Source: DASUBV01 sp036501025
GTDB taxonomy: Bacteria > Actinomycetota > Actinomycetes > Streptosporangiales > Streptosporangiaceae
Reading direction: 5' to 3'
Assembly: GCA_036501025.1 (NCBI GenBank)
Contig: DASYBB010000174.1
Coordinates: forward strand, 5,097 to 69,096
DNA length: 64,000 nt
In this document: positions 56,465-64,000 of the stretch, piece by piece
How positions within the stretch are numbered: position 1 is the stretch's first letter
Layout of the letters: every line of letters begins with the position of its first letter
The notes under the pieces: model-generated
What the model saw: the letters and a program-made list of their open reading frames with translations, nothing else
What the model was told of the DNA's origin: nothing
The model's database searches: none
Translations under genes and position numbers: made by a program

Positions 56465-56498
56465 TTAGGTATGCCTAAGTTAGGTTTGCTTAGCCTAA
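56465..56498 (+). promoter_or_regulatory. Iron boxes at the efeUOB promoter
   Basis: A good 19-bp iron box TTAGGTTTGCTTAGCCTAA (56480-56498) overlaps a weaker copy (56465-56483), 39 bp before the efeU start. Iron-loaded DtxR/IdeR would bind here and repress the operon when iron is plentiful. Confidence 0.75.
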
Positions 56499-56537
56499 CC
56501 ACCGACCCCGATGACCAGCTGATACGGAGGCCCCCTG

Positions 56538-57404
56538 GTGCTGCCCACGTTCGTGATCGGGCTGCGCGAGGGGCTCGAGGCGGCGCTCATCGTCGGGATC
56601 ATCGCCGCCTTCCTGGGCCAGGAGGGCCGCCGGGACGCCCTGCGGCAGGTCTGGATCGGCACGGCGGCCGCCGTGGCGATCTGCATCGCCATCGGCGTCG
56701 CGCTCCAGGTGATCTCGGCCGACCTGCCGCAGCGGGGCCAGGAAGGACTCGAGACCGTGGTCGGCGCCTTCGCGGTGGCCATGGTCACGTACATGATCAT
56801 CTTCATGCGCCGGCACGCCCGGAGCATGAAGAGCGACCTGCAGGGAGCGGCGGCGTCGGCGCTGGCCTCGGGATCGACCCGGGCGCTGGTGCTGATGGCG
56901 TTCCTGGCCGTGCTGCGCGAGGGCTTCGAGACGGCGGTCTTCCTGCTGGCCACCTTCCACGCCTCCGGCGACGCCACCACGTCCTGGCTCGGCGCGGTCA
57001 TCGGCATCCTGCTCGCCGTCGCGATCGGCTACGGCATCTACCGGGGCGGCGTGCGACTCAACCTGGCCCGGTTCTTCCGGATCACCGGCCTGATCCTGGT
57101 GGTAGTCGCGGCGGGCCTGGTGATGACCGCCTTCCACACCGCCAACGAGGCCGGCTGGCTGAATGCGGGGCAGGTCCAGGCGTTCGACCTGTCCTGGCTC
57201 GTCCGGCCCGGCACGCCGGTGTCATCGCTGTTCACCGGGGTGCTCGGCATCCAGCCGTTCCCGGTGTGGATCGAGGTCATCGCCTGGCTGGCCTACCTGG
57301 TGCCCATGATCGTCATCGTGGCCTGGCCCGCCCGCCGCCGCCCCCGGCCCGCGGCGAGCGCGGCCCAGCCCGCCCCGGCCCGGCCGCAGCCGGCGGAGCA
57401 GTAA
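56538..57404 (+). CDS. efeU: Iron permease of the FTR1 family
   Basis: This 288-residue protein has seven or so membrane helices and both R-E-G-L-E-type iron motifs: L-R-E-G-L-E-A in helix 1 (residue about 9) and L-R-E-G-F-E-T near 131. The GTG start has GGAGG seven bases upstream. It is the first gene of efeUOB, in which EfeU moves ferric iron across the membrane after processing by EfeO and EfeB. A Pro/Ala tail ends the protein. Confidence 0.94.
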   Translation: MLPTFVIGLREGLEAALIVGIIAAFLGQEGRRDALRQVWIGTAAAVAICIAIGVALQVISADLPQRGQEGLETVVGAFAVAMVTYMIIFMRRHARSMKSDLQGAAASALASGSTRALVLMAFLAVLREGFETAVFLLATFHASGDATTSWLGAVIGILLAVAIGYGIYRGGVRLNLARFFRITGLILVVVAAGLVMTAFHTANEAGWLNAGQVQAFDLSWLVRPGTPVSSLFTGVLGIQPFPVWIEVIAWLAYLVPMIVIVAWPARRRPRPAASAAQPAPARPQPAEQ

Positions 57405-57488
57405 CGCCCCGGGCCTTACCCCCGCCCGTACCGACCCCCGCCGAACCAGCGCGGCCCCGTTCGCGCCAAAGATGAGGAGCCCACGGCC

Positions 57489-58697
57489 TTGAGCAGCACC
57501 GACCGCAGGCGGGCAGCGCCCCGCCGGATGATGTCCCGGGCGACCGGGCTGGCCGCTATTAGCGCGGGGCTGGCGGTAGTAGCGGCCGGCTGCGGCAGCT
57601 CGTCCGGCTCCTCCGCGTCCGGGAAGACCGCGAGTGACTCGGGCACGGCGAGCACGGTGTCGATCAGCCTCACCCCGCAGGGCTGCGCTCCGAAGCCGGC
57701 CACGGTCACGGCGGGCGAGGTCGACTTCAACGTGGCCAACAAGAACGCCGGAGCGGTGTCCGAGGCGGAACTGCGCACCGGCGACCTGGCCAAGATCCTG
57801 GGCGAGCAGGAGAACCTCACGCCCGGCCTGACCGGCGGCTTCGCGCTGACCCTGCAGCCCGGCACCTACAAGATCAACTGCCCCGGGGCGGCCCAGCAGC
57901 ACTGGACGCTGACCGTCACCGGCAAGGCCAGCGGCCCGGCCTGGCAGTCGACCCCCCAGCTCGCCGCCGCGGTCTCCGGCTACTCCAGCTACATCAGCCA
58001 GAACACGGCCAGCCTGGTGACCAGCACCCAGCAGATGTGCGCGGCCATCGACGCGAAGAACCTGGGCCAGGCCGAGCTGCTGTACCCCAGGACCCGGGTC
58101 TTCTACGAGCGGATCGAGCCGGTGGCCGAGATCTGGGGCAACCTCGACACCGACATCGACGGCCGCTGGGAGAACCCGGTCACGGTGGCGTCGCAGTTCA
58201 CCGGCTTCCACCGGATCGAGCAGATGATGTGGGCCGACAACACCCTGAAGGGCGCATCGCAGATGTGCGCCGGGCTGGTCACCAGCGAGCAGCAGCTGCT
58301 GACGCTGGTGCGCAGCGCGAGCTACAACCCGCTGGAGATGGCCAGCGGCGCCACCGACCTGATCAACGAGGCCGCCACCTCGAAAATCGACGGCGAGGAG
58401 GAGCGGTACTCCAACACCGACCTGCCGGTCTTCCAGGCCAACGTCGACGGCGCCATGGAGGTCGTCAGCCTGCTGCGTCCCTACCTGGAGAAGAAGGACC
58501 CCAGCCTGCTGACGCTGATCCAGCGCCGGGACGCCGCCATCAGCGCGCAGCTGGTGCACTACCAGGCCAGTCCCGGCTACGACGGCACCGGCTACGTTGA
58601 GTACTCGACCGTGCTGAACACCCAGCGCCGGCAGCTGTCGGGCACGGTCAACGCGTTCGCCGAGGCCCTGTCGAAGGTCTCGCTGCAGGTCAGCTGA
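57489..58697 (+). CDS. efeO: Iron uptake lipoprotein EfeO
   Basis: This 402-residue protein starts at a TTG with GAGGAG ten bases upstream. A lipobox V-A-A-G-C puts the lipid-anchored Cys at residue 35. Residues about 55-145 form a cupredoxin domain and the rest a helical M75 imelysin-type domain with the HxxE metal motif in G-F-H-R-I-E-Q near residue 241. It binds iron outside the membrane. The stop shares a base with the efeB start (TGATG). Confidence 0.93.
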   Translation: MSSTDRRRAAPRRMMSRATGLAAISAGLAVVAAGCGSSSGSSASGKTASDSGTASTVSISLTPQGCAPKPATVTAGEVDFNVANKNAGAVSEAELRTGDLAKILGEQENLTPGLTGGFALTLQPGTYKINCPGAAQQHWTLTVTGKASGPAWQSTPQLAAAVSGYSSYISQNTASLVTSTQQMCAAIDAKNLGQAELLYPRTRVFYERIEPVAEIWGNLDTDIDGRWENPVTVASQFTGFHRIEQMMWADNTLKGASQMCAGLVTSEQQLLTLVRSASYNPLEMASGATDLINEAATSKIDGEEERYSNTDLPVFQANVDGAMEVVSLLRPYLEKKDPSLLTLIQRRDAAISAQLVHYQASPGYDGTGYVEYSTVLNTQRRQLSGTVNAFAEALSKVSLQVS

Positions 58698-59974
58698 TGA
58701 GCGCCCCGGAGAAGACCGACGCGGCGCCGGGCCGCGCGGCCCGGACCGGCCCGTCCCGGCGGCAGCTGCTGACCGGCGCGGGGGCGGCCGGCGCGGGCGT
58801 GGTCGCCGGCGGCCTGGCCGGGTACCTGGGCCGGGGCGCCGCCGACCAGACGGCGGGCGCCGGGGGCGTCGCGGGCGACAGCGGCCAGACGGTCCCGTTC
58901 TACGGCCCGCACCAGGCCGGCATCGCCACCGCCGCCCAGGACCGGCTGGCCTTCGGCTCGCTGAACGTCGTCGACGGCACGAGCCGGTCCGACCTGCGCG
59001 ACCTGCTGCGCGAGTGGACGCAGGCCGCCGCCCGGATGACCCGCGGCGCGCTGGTCGGCGAGGTCACCGAGCCGCTCGCGCCGCCGCTGGACACCGGCGA
59101 GGCGGTCGGCTCCCCGGTCTCGCGGCTGACCATCACGCTGGGCTACGGGCCGGCGCTGTTCGACCAGCGTTTCGGGTTGTCGGGACGCAAGCCCGCGGAG
59201 CTGGCCCAGCTGCCGCCGCTGCCGAACGAGAACCTCGATCCCGCCTCCTCCGGAGGCGACCTGTGCGTGCAGGCCTGCTCGGACGATCCCCTGGTCGCGT
59301 TTCACGCGGTGCGGAACCTGGCCCGGCTCGGCATGGGCGTGGTCGAGCACAACTGGATGGAACTCGGCTTCGGCAAGACCTCGTCCACCGACACCGCGCA
59401 GGCCACCCCGCGCAACCTGCTCGGCTTCAAGGACGGCACCCGCAACATCAAGGCCGAGCAGACCCAGCTCATGGACAGCTACGTGTGGGCCGGCCCGGAG
59501 GCGGGGCAGGCCTGGATGCGCGGCGGCAGCTACCTGGTGGCGCGCAAGATCCGCATGTTCATCGAGAACTGGGACCGGGACTACCTCAAGGACCAGGAGA
59601 ACGTCATCGGCCGCAGCAAGGTCAGCGGCGCGCCGCTGAGCGGCGGCTCCGAGTTCACCGCGCCCGACTTCGCCACCGCCGCCATCCCGGCGAACTCGCA
59701 CATCCGGCTGGCCAGTCACGAGCACAACCACGGGACCCGGATCCTGCGCCGGGGGTACTCCTTCACCGACGGCATCGACCCGGAGGCGGGCACGCTGCTC
59801 GGCGGCCTGTTCTTCATCGCCTTCATGAAGAGCCCCCGCCAGTTCATCCAGCTCCAGCAGGCCCTGGCCGCGGACGCGCTGAACGAGTACGTCCAGCACG
59901 TCGGCAGCGCCGTGTTCGCCTGCCCGCCCGGCCTGCGGCCCGGCCAGCACTGGGGCGACAGCCTGTTCGCCTGA
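58697..59974 (+). CDS. efeB: Deferrochelatase/peroxidase EfeB (DyP type)
   Basis: This 425-residue haem protein is exported folded: a twin-arginine signal P-S-R-R-Q-L-L-T-G-A-G lies near residue 18. The DyP signature G-F-K-D-G-T-R-N is near residue 243 and the S-H-E-H-N-H-G segment further on belongs to the haem site. EfeB uses peroxide or oxygen to oxidise ferrous iron or releases iron from haem while sparing the porphyrin. It is translationally coupled to efeO. Confidence 0.94.
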   Translation: MSAPEKTDAAPGRAARTGPSRRQLLTGAGAAGAGVVAGGLAGYLGRGAADQTAGAGGVAGDSGQTVPFYGPHQAGIATAAQDRLAFGSLNVVDGTSRSDLRDLLREWTQAAARMTRGALVGEVTEPLAPPLDTGEAVGSPVSRLTITLGYGPALFDQRFGLSGRKPAELAQLPPLPNENLDPASSGGDLCVQACSDDPLVAFHAVRNLARLGMGVVEHNWMELGFGKTSSTDTAQATPRNLLGFKDGTRNIKAEQTQLMDSYVWAGPEAGQAWMRGGSYLVARKIRMFIENWDRDYLKDQENVIGRSKVSGAPLSGGSEFTAPDFATAAIPANSHIRLASHEHNHGTRILRRGYSFTDGIDPEAGTLLGGLFFIAFMKSPRQFIQLQQALAADALNEYVQHVGSAVFACPPGLRPGQHWGDSLFA

Positions 59975-59981
59975 GCAGGCC

Positions 59982-60005
59982 AGAACCATCCGAAACGCTG
60001 GTTCT
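59982..60005. terminator. Short hairpin after efeB
   Basis: AGAACCA (59982-59988) and TGGTTCT (59999-60005) form a 7-bp stem with a 10-base loop between the convergent efeB and MFS genes. It is modest but well placed. Confidence 0.45.
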
Positions 60006-60033
60006 CCCGGCGCCCTCGCTCCGCGGCGGTGAG

Positions 60034-61251
60034 TCAGGCCACCGGGTCGGGGTCAAGATCAGGCACGGGCCGCAGCGGCGCCGTGGCGCTGCTGGCGAAC
60101 AGGGCGATGACCAGCAGGACGCCGGCGACGGTCAGCGCGTGCAGGACGCCGACGTGATCGGCGATGAAGCCGATGACCGGCGGCCCGGCCAGGAAGGCGC
60201 CGTAGCCGATCGAGGAGGTGACGCTGACCCGCCCGGCGGCGTAGCGGGGGTCGTCGGCGGCCGCGCTCATGCCGACCGGGAAGCCCAGCGAGGTGCCCAG
60301 GCCCATCAGCACCGCCCCGGCTATCGCCACCGGCAGGAAGCCGCCGAAGCCGACCAGCAGCAGCCCGCCCAGGGCGACCGCGGCGCAGGCGCGCAGGGCC
60401 GGGACCCGGCCGAACCGGTCGATGAACCGGGGGCCGAACCAGCGGCCGGCGGTCATCGCGGCCAGGAACCCGGCCAGCGTGGCCGTGCCGATCGCGGCGG
60501 GCGTGTGGTAGCCGTCGATGACGCCCAGGCTGAGCCAGTCATTGCCGACGCCCTCGATGACGGTGACGCAGAGCACGAACAGCCCGATCACCAGCGTGCG
60601 GGACTCGGTCCACGCGGCGAGGGTGCGCCGGCGGGCAGGCGCGGGCCCGGCGGCCGGTCCCGGCGCGGGCGCTGGCCCGGCCGGGGCGGCGGGCAGGAAG
60701 CTGCGGCTCACGGCGGGCACGACGAGCGTGACCGCGGCCGCGACCGTCAGCAGGTGCACGGTGACCGGCACGTGCAGGGCGACCAGGGCCGTGCCGAGGC
60801 CCGCCCCGGCCACGGTGCCGATACTCCAGCCCGCGTGAAACTTCGGCATGATGGCGCGGCCGATGGCGCGCTCTACCGTGGCGCCCTGCACGTTCATGGC
60901 GACGTCCCAGGACCCGGTGCCGAAGCCGAACAGGAACAGCCCGGCCGCCACCGGGACAATGCCGTGCCGGTACCCGACGGCCACGACGGCCAGCCCGGCC
61001 GCGGCGATCAGCGACGTGATCGTGACGGTCACGGCCTCGCCGAACCGGACGATCACGAGCCCGGCCAGCGGGATGGCCACGGCCGAGCCGATGGCGGCGC
61101 ACAGCAGGATCAGGCCGAGCACGCCCGGCGACACGTGCAGCTGCGCGCGGACCTGCGGGATGCGCGACGCCCAGCTGGCGAAGGCGAAGCCGGCCCCGAT
61201 GAAAGCGACGTAGACCGAGTTGCGGGCCCGCAGAACCTGGCCGTCGCTCAT
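60034..61251 (-). CDS. MFS transporter (YbjJ-like)
   Basis: This 405-residue protein has 12 hydrophobic helices, with F-A-S-W-A-S-R-I-P-Q-V near residue 24, G-S-W-D-V-A-M-N near 112, and a central Pro/Ala-rich loop (about residues 184-205). These motifs fit the YbjJ-like MFS group of unknown substrate. The gene is convergent with efeUOB and 34 bp downstream of a TetR gene on the same strand. Confidence 0.88.
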   Translation of the reverse strand: MSDGQVLRARNSVYVAFIGAGFAFASWASRIPQVRAQLHVSPGVLGLILLCAAIGSAVAIPLAGLVIVRFGEAVTVTITSLIAAAGLAVVAVGYRHGIVPVAAGLFLFGFGTGSWDVAMNVQGATVERAIGRAIMPKFHAGWSIGTVAGAGLGTALVALHVPVTVHLLTVAAAVTLVVPAVSRSFLPAAPAGPAPAPGPAAGPAPARRRTLAAWTESRTLVIGLFVLCVTVIEGVGNDWLSLGVIDGYHTPAAIGTATLAGFLAAMTAGRWFGPRFIDRFGRVPALRACAAVALGGLLLVGFGGFLPVAIAGAVLMGLGTSLGFPVGMSAAADDPRYAAGRVSVTSSIGYGAFLAGPPVIGFIADHVGVLHALTVAGVLLVIALFASSATAPLRPVPDLDPDPVA

Positions 61252-61285
61252 GATCGGAGTGTTTCACACGGGCGCGGCGCCCCGG

Positions 61286-61858
61286 TCAGGCCGGATAGCG
61301 GCTCCGGGTGAGCGCGATGGCCATCCGCGCCGCCTGGTCGAACGGCTGCAGGCTGCCCGCCGCCCGGCACAGCACGTGGGCGCCCTCCAGCAGGGCGACC
61401 AGCACGGCGGCGAGATCGACGGCCTCGGCCCGGGGCAGCCCGGCCGACGCGAGCCGCTCGCCCAGCTGCCCGATCCAGGAGGCGAACGCGGTCGCGGCGA
61501 CTTCCCGCAGCCGGTCCTCGGGACCGGCGCCCGCGGCCATGGCGATGGCCGCGACAGCGCAGCCGCCGCCCGCGGCGGACTCCGCGATCACGGGCCGCAC
61601 GGCGCCCAGGAAGGCCTCGACGACGGCCGACGCCCGGTCGGCCGGCAGCGCGGCCAGGCGGGCCCGCACGTCCCGGCCGTTGCGCGCGGCCGCCTCGGTC
61701 ACGATCTGGGTCTTGCCGCCGGGAAAGTGATGGTAGATCGCGCCGCGCGCGGCCCCGCTGGTCTGCAGGACGTCAGTGAACGACATCCCCGCCACGCCGC
61801 GGCGCTGCAGCGCCTCCACCGTCGCGTCGATCATCTTGATGCGCGTGTCGCTCGGCAT
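61286..61858 (-). CDS. TetR-family transcriptional regulator
   Basis: This 190-residue protein uses the ATG at 61858, with GGAGAGG seven bases upstream; an ATG ten codons earlier is possible. HTH residues are M-I-D-A-T-V-E-A-L-Q-R-R-G, D-V-L-Q-T-S-G-A-A-R-G-A-I-Y-H-H-F and G-K-T-Q-I-V (about 8-50), close to the LmrA/YxaF group of TetR proteins. It probably controls itself and the MFS gene after it, a common exporter-repressor pair. Confidence 0.88.
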   Translation of the reverse strand: MPSDTRIKMIDATVEALQRRGVAGMSFTDVLQTSGAARGAIYHHFPGGKTQIVTEAAARNGRDVRARLAALPADRASAVVEAFLGAVRPVIAESAAGGGCAVAAIAMAAGAGPEDRLREVAATAFASWIGQLGERLASAGLPRAEAVDLAAVLVALLEGAHVLCRAAGSLQPFDQAARMAIALTRSRYPA

Positions 61859-61956
61859 CGGCCTCTCCTGCCCCTCGCTTGCCTGCATCGGGGCTGCGGC
61901 CGTCCCCTCGCCCGGCCGCAGCCCCGCCCCGTTACTGCGCCACCTTGGCAGGGCGC

Positions 61957-61987
61957 GCTGAAACGATGTTGTTACGGTGCTGAAACG
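61957..61987 (-). promoter_or_regulatory. Direct repeats upstream of the TetR gene
   Basis: GCTGAAACG occurs at 61957-61965 and 61979-61987, exactly 22 bp (two helical turns) apart, about 100 bp upstream of the TetR start. A regulator-binding site is possible. Confidence 0.35.
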
Positions 61988-61990
61988 GCC

Positions 61991-62028
61991 GGCCCGGGCC
62001 ACCCCTGCGAACAGGGATGACCCGGGCC
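61991..62028 (-). terminator. Strong hairpin terminator of the thiolase operon
   Basis: A 17-bp stem with two G-T pairs (61991-62007 with 62012-62028) closes a CGAA tetraloop, 18 bp after the thiolase stop on the minus strand. Confidence 0.7.
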
Positions 62029-62046
62029 TCGGGCCGGTACGGTGCG

Positions 62047-63189
62047 CTACCGGGGACTGCGCCCCAGGACCAGCACGCCCGACGTGGCGAACATACCGCC
62101 GTTGCCGAGGACCACGCTGATGTCCACGCCGTCGACCTGGGCCGCGGCCTCGCCGCGGACCTGGCGGACGCCCTCCTGGATGGCGAACATGCCGTACATG
62201 CCGGTGTGGGTGTAGGACAGCCCGCCGCCGTTGGTGTTCAGCGGCAGGGACCCGCCCGGCTCGGTGTTGCCGTCGGAGATGAACCCGCCCGCCTCGCCCT
62301 TCTTCACGAAGCCCAGCGCCTCCAGCCCGTAGATCGGGACGTGCGCGAACGCGTCGTAGATCATCAGGTGGTTGACATCGGCCGTGGTGATCCCGGCCTC
62401 GGCGAAGGCATCGCGGCCCGCCAGCCGGAACGCCTGCGACTCGGTGAAGTCCACCATCTGGGAGATCATCGGCGTCTCGGACGACTCCCCGGTGCCGAGC
62501 ACGTGCACCGGCGGCCGGGGGAAGTCGCCCGCGCGGTCCGCGGCGGTGATGATCAGCGCGCCGCCGCCGTCGGTGACCAGGCAGCACTCCAGCAGGTGGA
62601 ACGGGTAGGCGACCAGCCGCGAGGCCAGCACGTCCTCGACCGTGATCAGGTCCCGGAACGCCGCCCGCGGGTTGCGGGCGGCCCACTTGCGCTGGGCCAC
62701 CGCGACGTAGGCCAGCTGCTCGTGGGTCAGCCCGCAGTCCTTCATGTACCGCAGGGCCGGGATGGTGAACGTCGTCGTCGGCCCGAGGGTGCCGTACGGC
62801 GCCTCGAACTGCCCGAGCGGCAGGGCCGCCGCGGGGGCCGGCCGGGCCGCGCCGACCCGGGACCGGCCCGACTCGCCGTGCGTGACCAGGATCGTCTTGG
62901 CGTAGCCGGCCTGGATCGCGGCCGCGGCGTGCCGGACGTGGAGCAGGAACGAGGTGCCCCCCACGCCGGTGCCGTCGATCCAGTCCGGGGTGATCCCGAG
63001 GGCGTGGGCGACCTGGACCGGGCCGGGCGCGGCCACGGTCGCGATGCCGTCGATGTCCTTCAGGCTGATCCCGGCGTCGGCGACGGCGTTGAGCGCACCC
63101 TCGATGTGCAGGCCGAGCGTGGAGACGTCCGGGATCTTCCCGAGCCGGGTCGTCTCGGCCGCTCCCGCGATGATGACGCCGGGGCTCAT
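62047..63189 (-). CDS. Thiolase-fold protein (SCP-x/Ltp-like)
   Basis: This 380-residue protein starts at an ATG overlapping the DUF35 stop. It has the core pieces of lipid-transfer-type thiolases: V-G-G-T-S-F-L-L-H-V-R-H-A-A where the nucleophile would sit, D-A-F-A-H-V-P near 290, and L-S-Y-T-H-T-G-M-Y-G-M near 335. The nucleophilic Cys is absent. Thiolase-fold enzymes paired with DUF35 proteins, such as Ltp2, act as retro-aldolases in steroid side-chain removal; that activity is plausible here but not proven. Confidence 0.85.
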   Translation of the reverse strand: MSPGVIIAGAAETTRLGKIPDVSTLGLHIEGALNAVADAGISLKDIDGIATVAAPGPVQVAHALGITPDWIDGTGVGGTSFLLHVRHAAAAIQAGYAKTILVTHGESGRSRVGAARPAPAAALPLGQFEAPYGTLGPTTTFTIPALRYMKDCGLTHEQLAYVAVAQRKWAARNPRAAFRDLITVEDVLASRLVAYPFHLLECCLVTDGGGALIITAADRAGDFPRPPVHVLGTGESSETPMISQMVDFTESQAFRLAGRDAFAEAGITTADVNHLMIYDAFAHVPIYGLEALGFVKKGEAGGFISDGNTEPGGSLPLNTNGGGLSYTHTGMYGMFAIQEGVRQVRGEAAAQVDGVDISVVLGNGGMFATSGVLVLGRSPR

Positions 63190-63620
63190 GCGCGTCCCCC
63201 TTCGGCCGGGCCGAACAGCGGCAGGCTGATGTCGCCGCGCTGCTCGAAGGTGACCTGGAGCGGCATGTCCAGCACGAGGTCCTCCGGCGTGCTCGGGATC
63301 CCGGTGATGTTGGTCATCATCCGCGGCCCCTCCTCGAGCTGGACGACCGCGATGGCGTACGGGCCGTCGCTCTCGAAGCCGGGGGCGGGCCGGTGGTTGA
63401 TGACGTAGGAGTACAGCGTCGCCCGCCCGCTCGCGGTGAACCACTCCACCCGCGCCGACCCGCAGGCCGGGCACACCGGCCGCGGGTAGAAGAACGCCTC
63501 AGAGCAGTCCGCGCAGCGCTGCAGCCGCAGCTCCCCGGCGGCGCAGCCGTCCCAGTAGGGCTGCGTCTCGGGTGTCGGGACGGGAGCGGGCTTGGCCCGC
63601 GCGGGCGCCGGGGCCGTCAC
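63186..63620 (-). CDS. Zn-ribbon/OB-fold protein (DUF35)
   Basis: This 144-residue protein starts at a GTG overlapping the SDR stop. Four cysteines (C-A-D-C and C-P-A-C near residues 36-53) form the rubredoxin-like zinc ribbon, followed by the OB fold with L-Y-S-Y-V-I-N-H-R-P. DUF35 proteins bind acyl-CoA and act as partners for thiolase-fold enzymes. The tight overlap with the thiolase gene supports a complex. Confidence 0.92.
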   Translation of the reverse strand: MTAPAPARAKPAPVPTPETQPYWDGCAAGELRLQRCADCSEAFFYPRPVCPACGSARVEWFTASGRATLYSYVINHRPAPGFESDGPYAIAVVQLEEGPRMMTNITGIPSTPEDLVLDMPLQVTFEQRGDISLPLFGPAEGGRA

Positions 63621-64000
63621 CGGTCCTGCTTGAGCGCGGCCGGGAAGCTGCGCTCGATCTGGGCGGCGAGCTGCTCCTCGCCCCACGGCTCGTTGCCGAT
63701 GAGGCGGATCAGCGGGGTGGGCTTGTTGTACAGCGCCACCTCATACCCGGCCGAGTGGATGACCTGCCCGGTGATGAACCGGGACCGCTCGGAGGCGAGG
63801 TAGGCGACCACCGGGGCGACGTTGTCGGGGGACCGCTCGTCGGAGGCGCTGGCGCTGGTCGGGGTCCGGCGGCGTTCGTCGGGGACGGAGTCGGTCATGC
63901 GGGTGGCGGCGCCGGGGGAGATGGCGTTGGCGGTGGCGCCGTAGCGGCCCAGGGAGTTGGCCAGGGAGTAGGTCAGGCCGACGATGCCCATCTTGGCGGC
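63617..64000 (-). CDS. Short-chain dehydrogenase/reductase, C-terminal part
   Basis: The gene begins outside the window; 127 codons are seen. The visible part starts in A-A-K-M-G-I-V-G-L-T, just after the catalytic Y-x-x-x-K lysine, and has N-A-I-S-P-G-A (cofactor and substrate loop), Y-L-A-S-E-R-S-R-F-I-T-G-Q and a longer C-terminal tail than most SDRs. It probably oxidises or reduces a hydroxyacyl-CoA intermediate used by the next two gene products. Confidence 0.9.
   Translation of the reverse strand, partial: AAKMGIVGLTYSLANSLGRYGATANAISPGAATRMTDSVPDERRRTPTSASASDERSPDNVAPVVAYLASERSRFITGQVIHSAGYEVALYNKPTPLIRLIGNEPWGEEQLAAQIERSFPAALKQDR

Noticed and set aside
1..64000. Secondary-metabolite gene cluster, prophage, integrated element or tRNA-linked island
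   Set aside because: No PKS/NRPS core, terpene synthase, integrase, transposase, tRNA or attachment repeats were recognised; accessory features are limited to small toxin pairs and decayed genes.

Overview
The window is about 73% GC and densely coding. Starts are often GTG or TTG, many stop/start pairs overlap by four bases (ATGA or GTGA), and several promoters appear leaderless. Together with a MurT/GatD pair, a PknG-GlnH-GlnX module, a Ddn-like F420-type reductase, a CsbD protein and EfeUOB, this points to a chromosome segment of a high-GC filamentous actinobacterium, perhaps Streptosporangiales-like; the genus cannot be fixed. I saw no rRNA, tRNA, CRISPR array, transposase or phage gene. 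The ends of the window cut a psuG gene (left) and a short-chain dehydrogenase gene (right).

Layout. 0-6.8 kb: psuG end, RDD membrane protein, acyl-CoA ligase, PEP carboxylase (ppc), MBL-fold hydrolase. 6.9-10.7 kb: a two-gene acyl-CoA dehydrogenase operon with a TetR regulator, a Ddn-like protein and DUF2277. 10.7-19.6 kb: serine beta-lactamase-fold hydrolase, CsbD, DHA2 transporter, a VapBC pair, FUSC transporter, YcaQ/AlkZ-type DNA glycosylase divergent from a MerB-like protein. 19.6-30.1 kb: the most distinctive region, one minus-strand operon encoding a signalling system: a four-helix membrane protein (GlnX-like), an amino-acid-binding protein (GlnH-like), a coiled-coil protein, a PknG-type kinase, a PP2C phosphatase, a VWA protein and two tandemly duplicated zinc-ribbon/FHA proteins. 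By analogy with mycobacteria, extracellular Asp/Glu would be sensed by GlnH-GlnX, passed to PknG and read out through FHA (GarA-like) proteins. The phosphatase, VWA and coiled-coil partners extend that pathway.

30.4-35.0 kb: truncated haemoglobin, then murT-gatD-murJ for cell-wall precursor modification and flipping; the GatD subunit lacks its expected catalytic Cys and His. 35.3-42.4 kb: degenerate methyltransferase, acetyltransferase, PASTA Ser/Thr kinase, and a TetR regulator divergent from a nitronate monooxygenase/thiolase pair. 42.5-48.3 kb: Baeyer-Villiger monooxygenase divergent from its probable TetR repressor across a perfect operator, MaoC hydratase, ilvA, MarR, GNAT. 48.3-52.1 kb: hydrolases with a divergent MarR and operator, a DUF6247/RelE-like pair, and several broken genes (AraC, MarR tail, VOC).

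52.1-56.4 kb: aldo/keto reductase, MFS transporter running antisense into an Lrp gene, EamA exporter, and an aldo/keto reductase remnant. 56.4-60.0 kb: iron-box-controlled efeUOB. 60.0-64.0 kb: MFS transporter, TetR, and an SDR-DUF35-thiolase operon that, with the other acyl-CoA genes, indicates catabolism of lipids or similar CoA-activated substrates.
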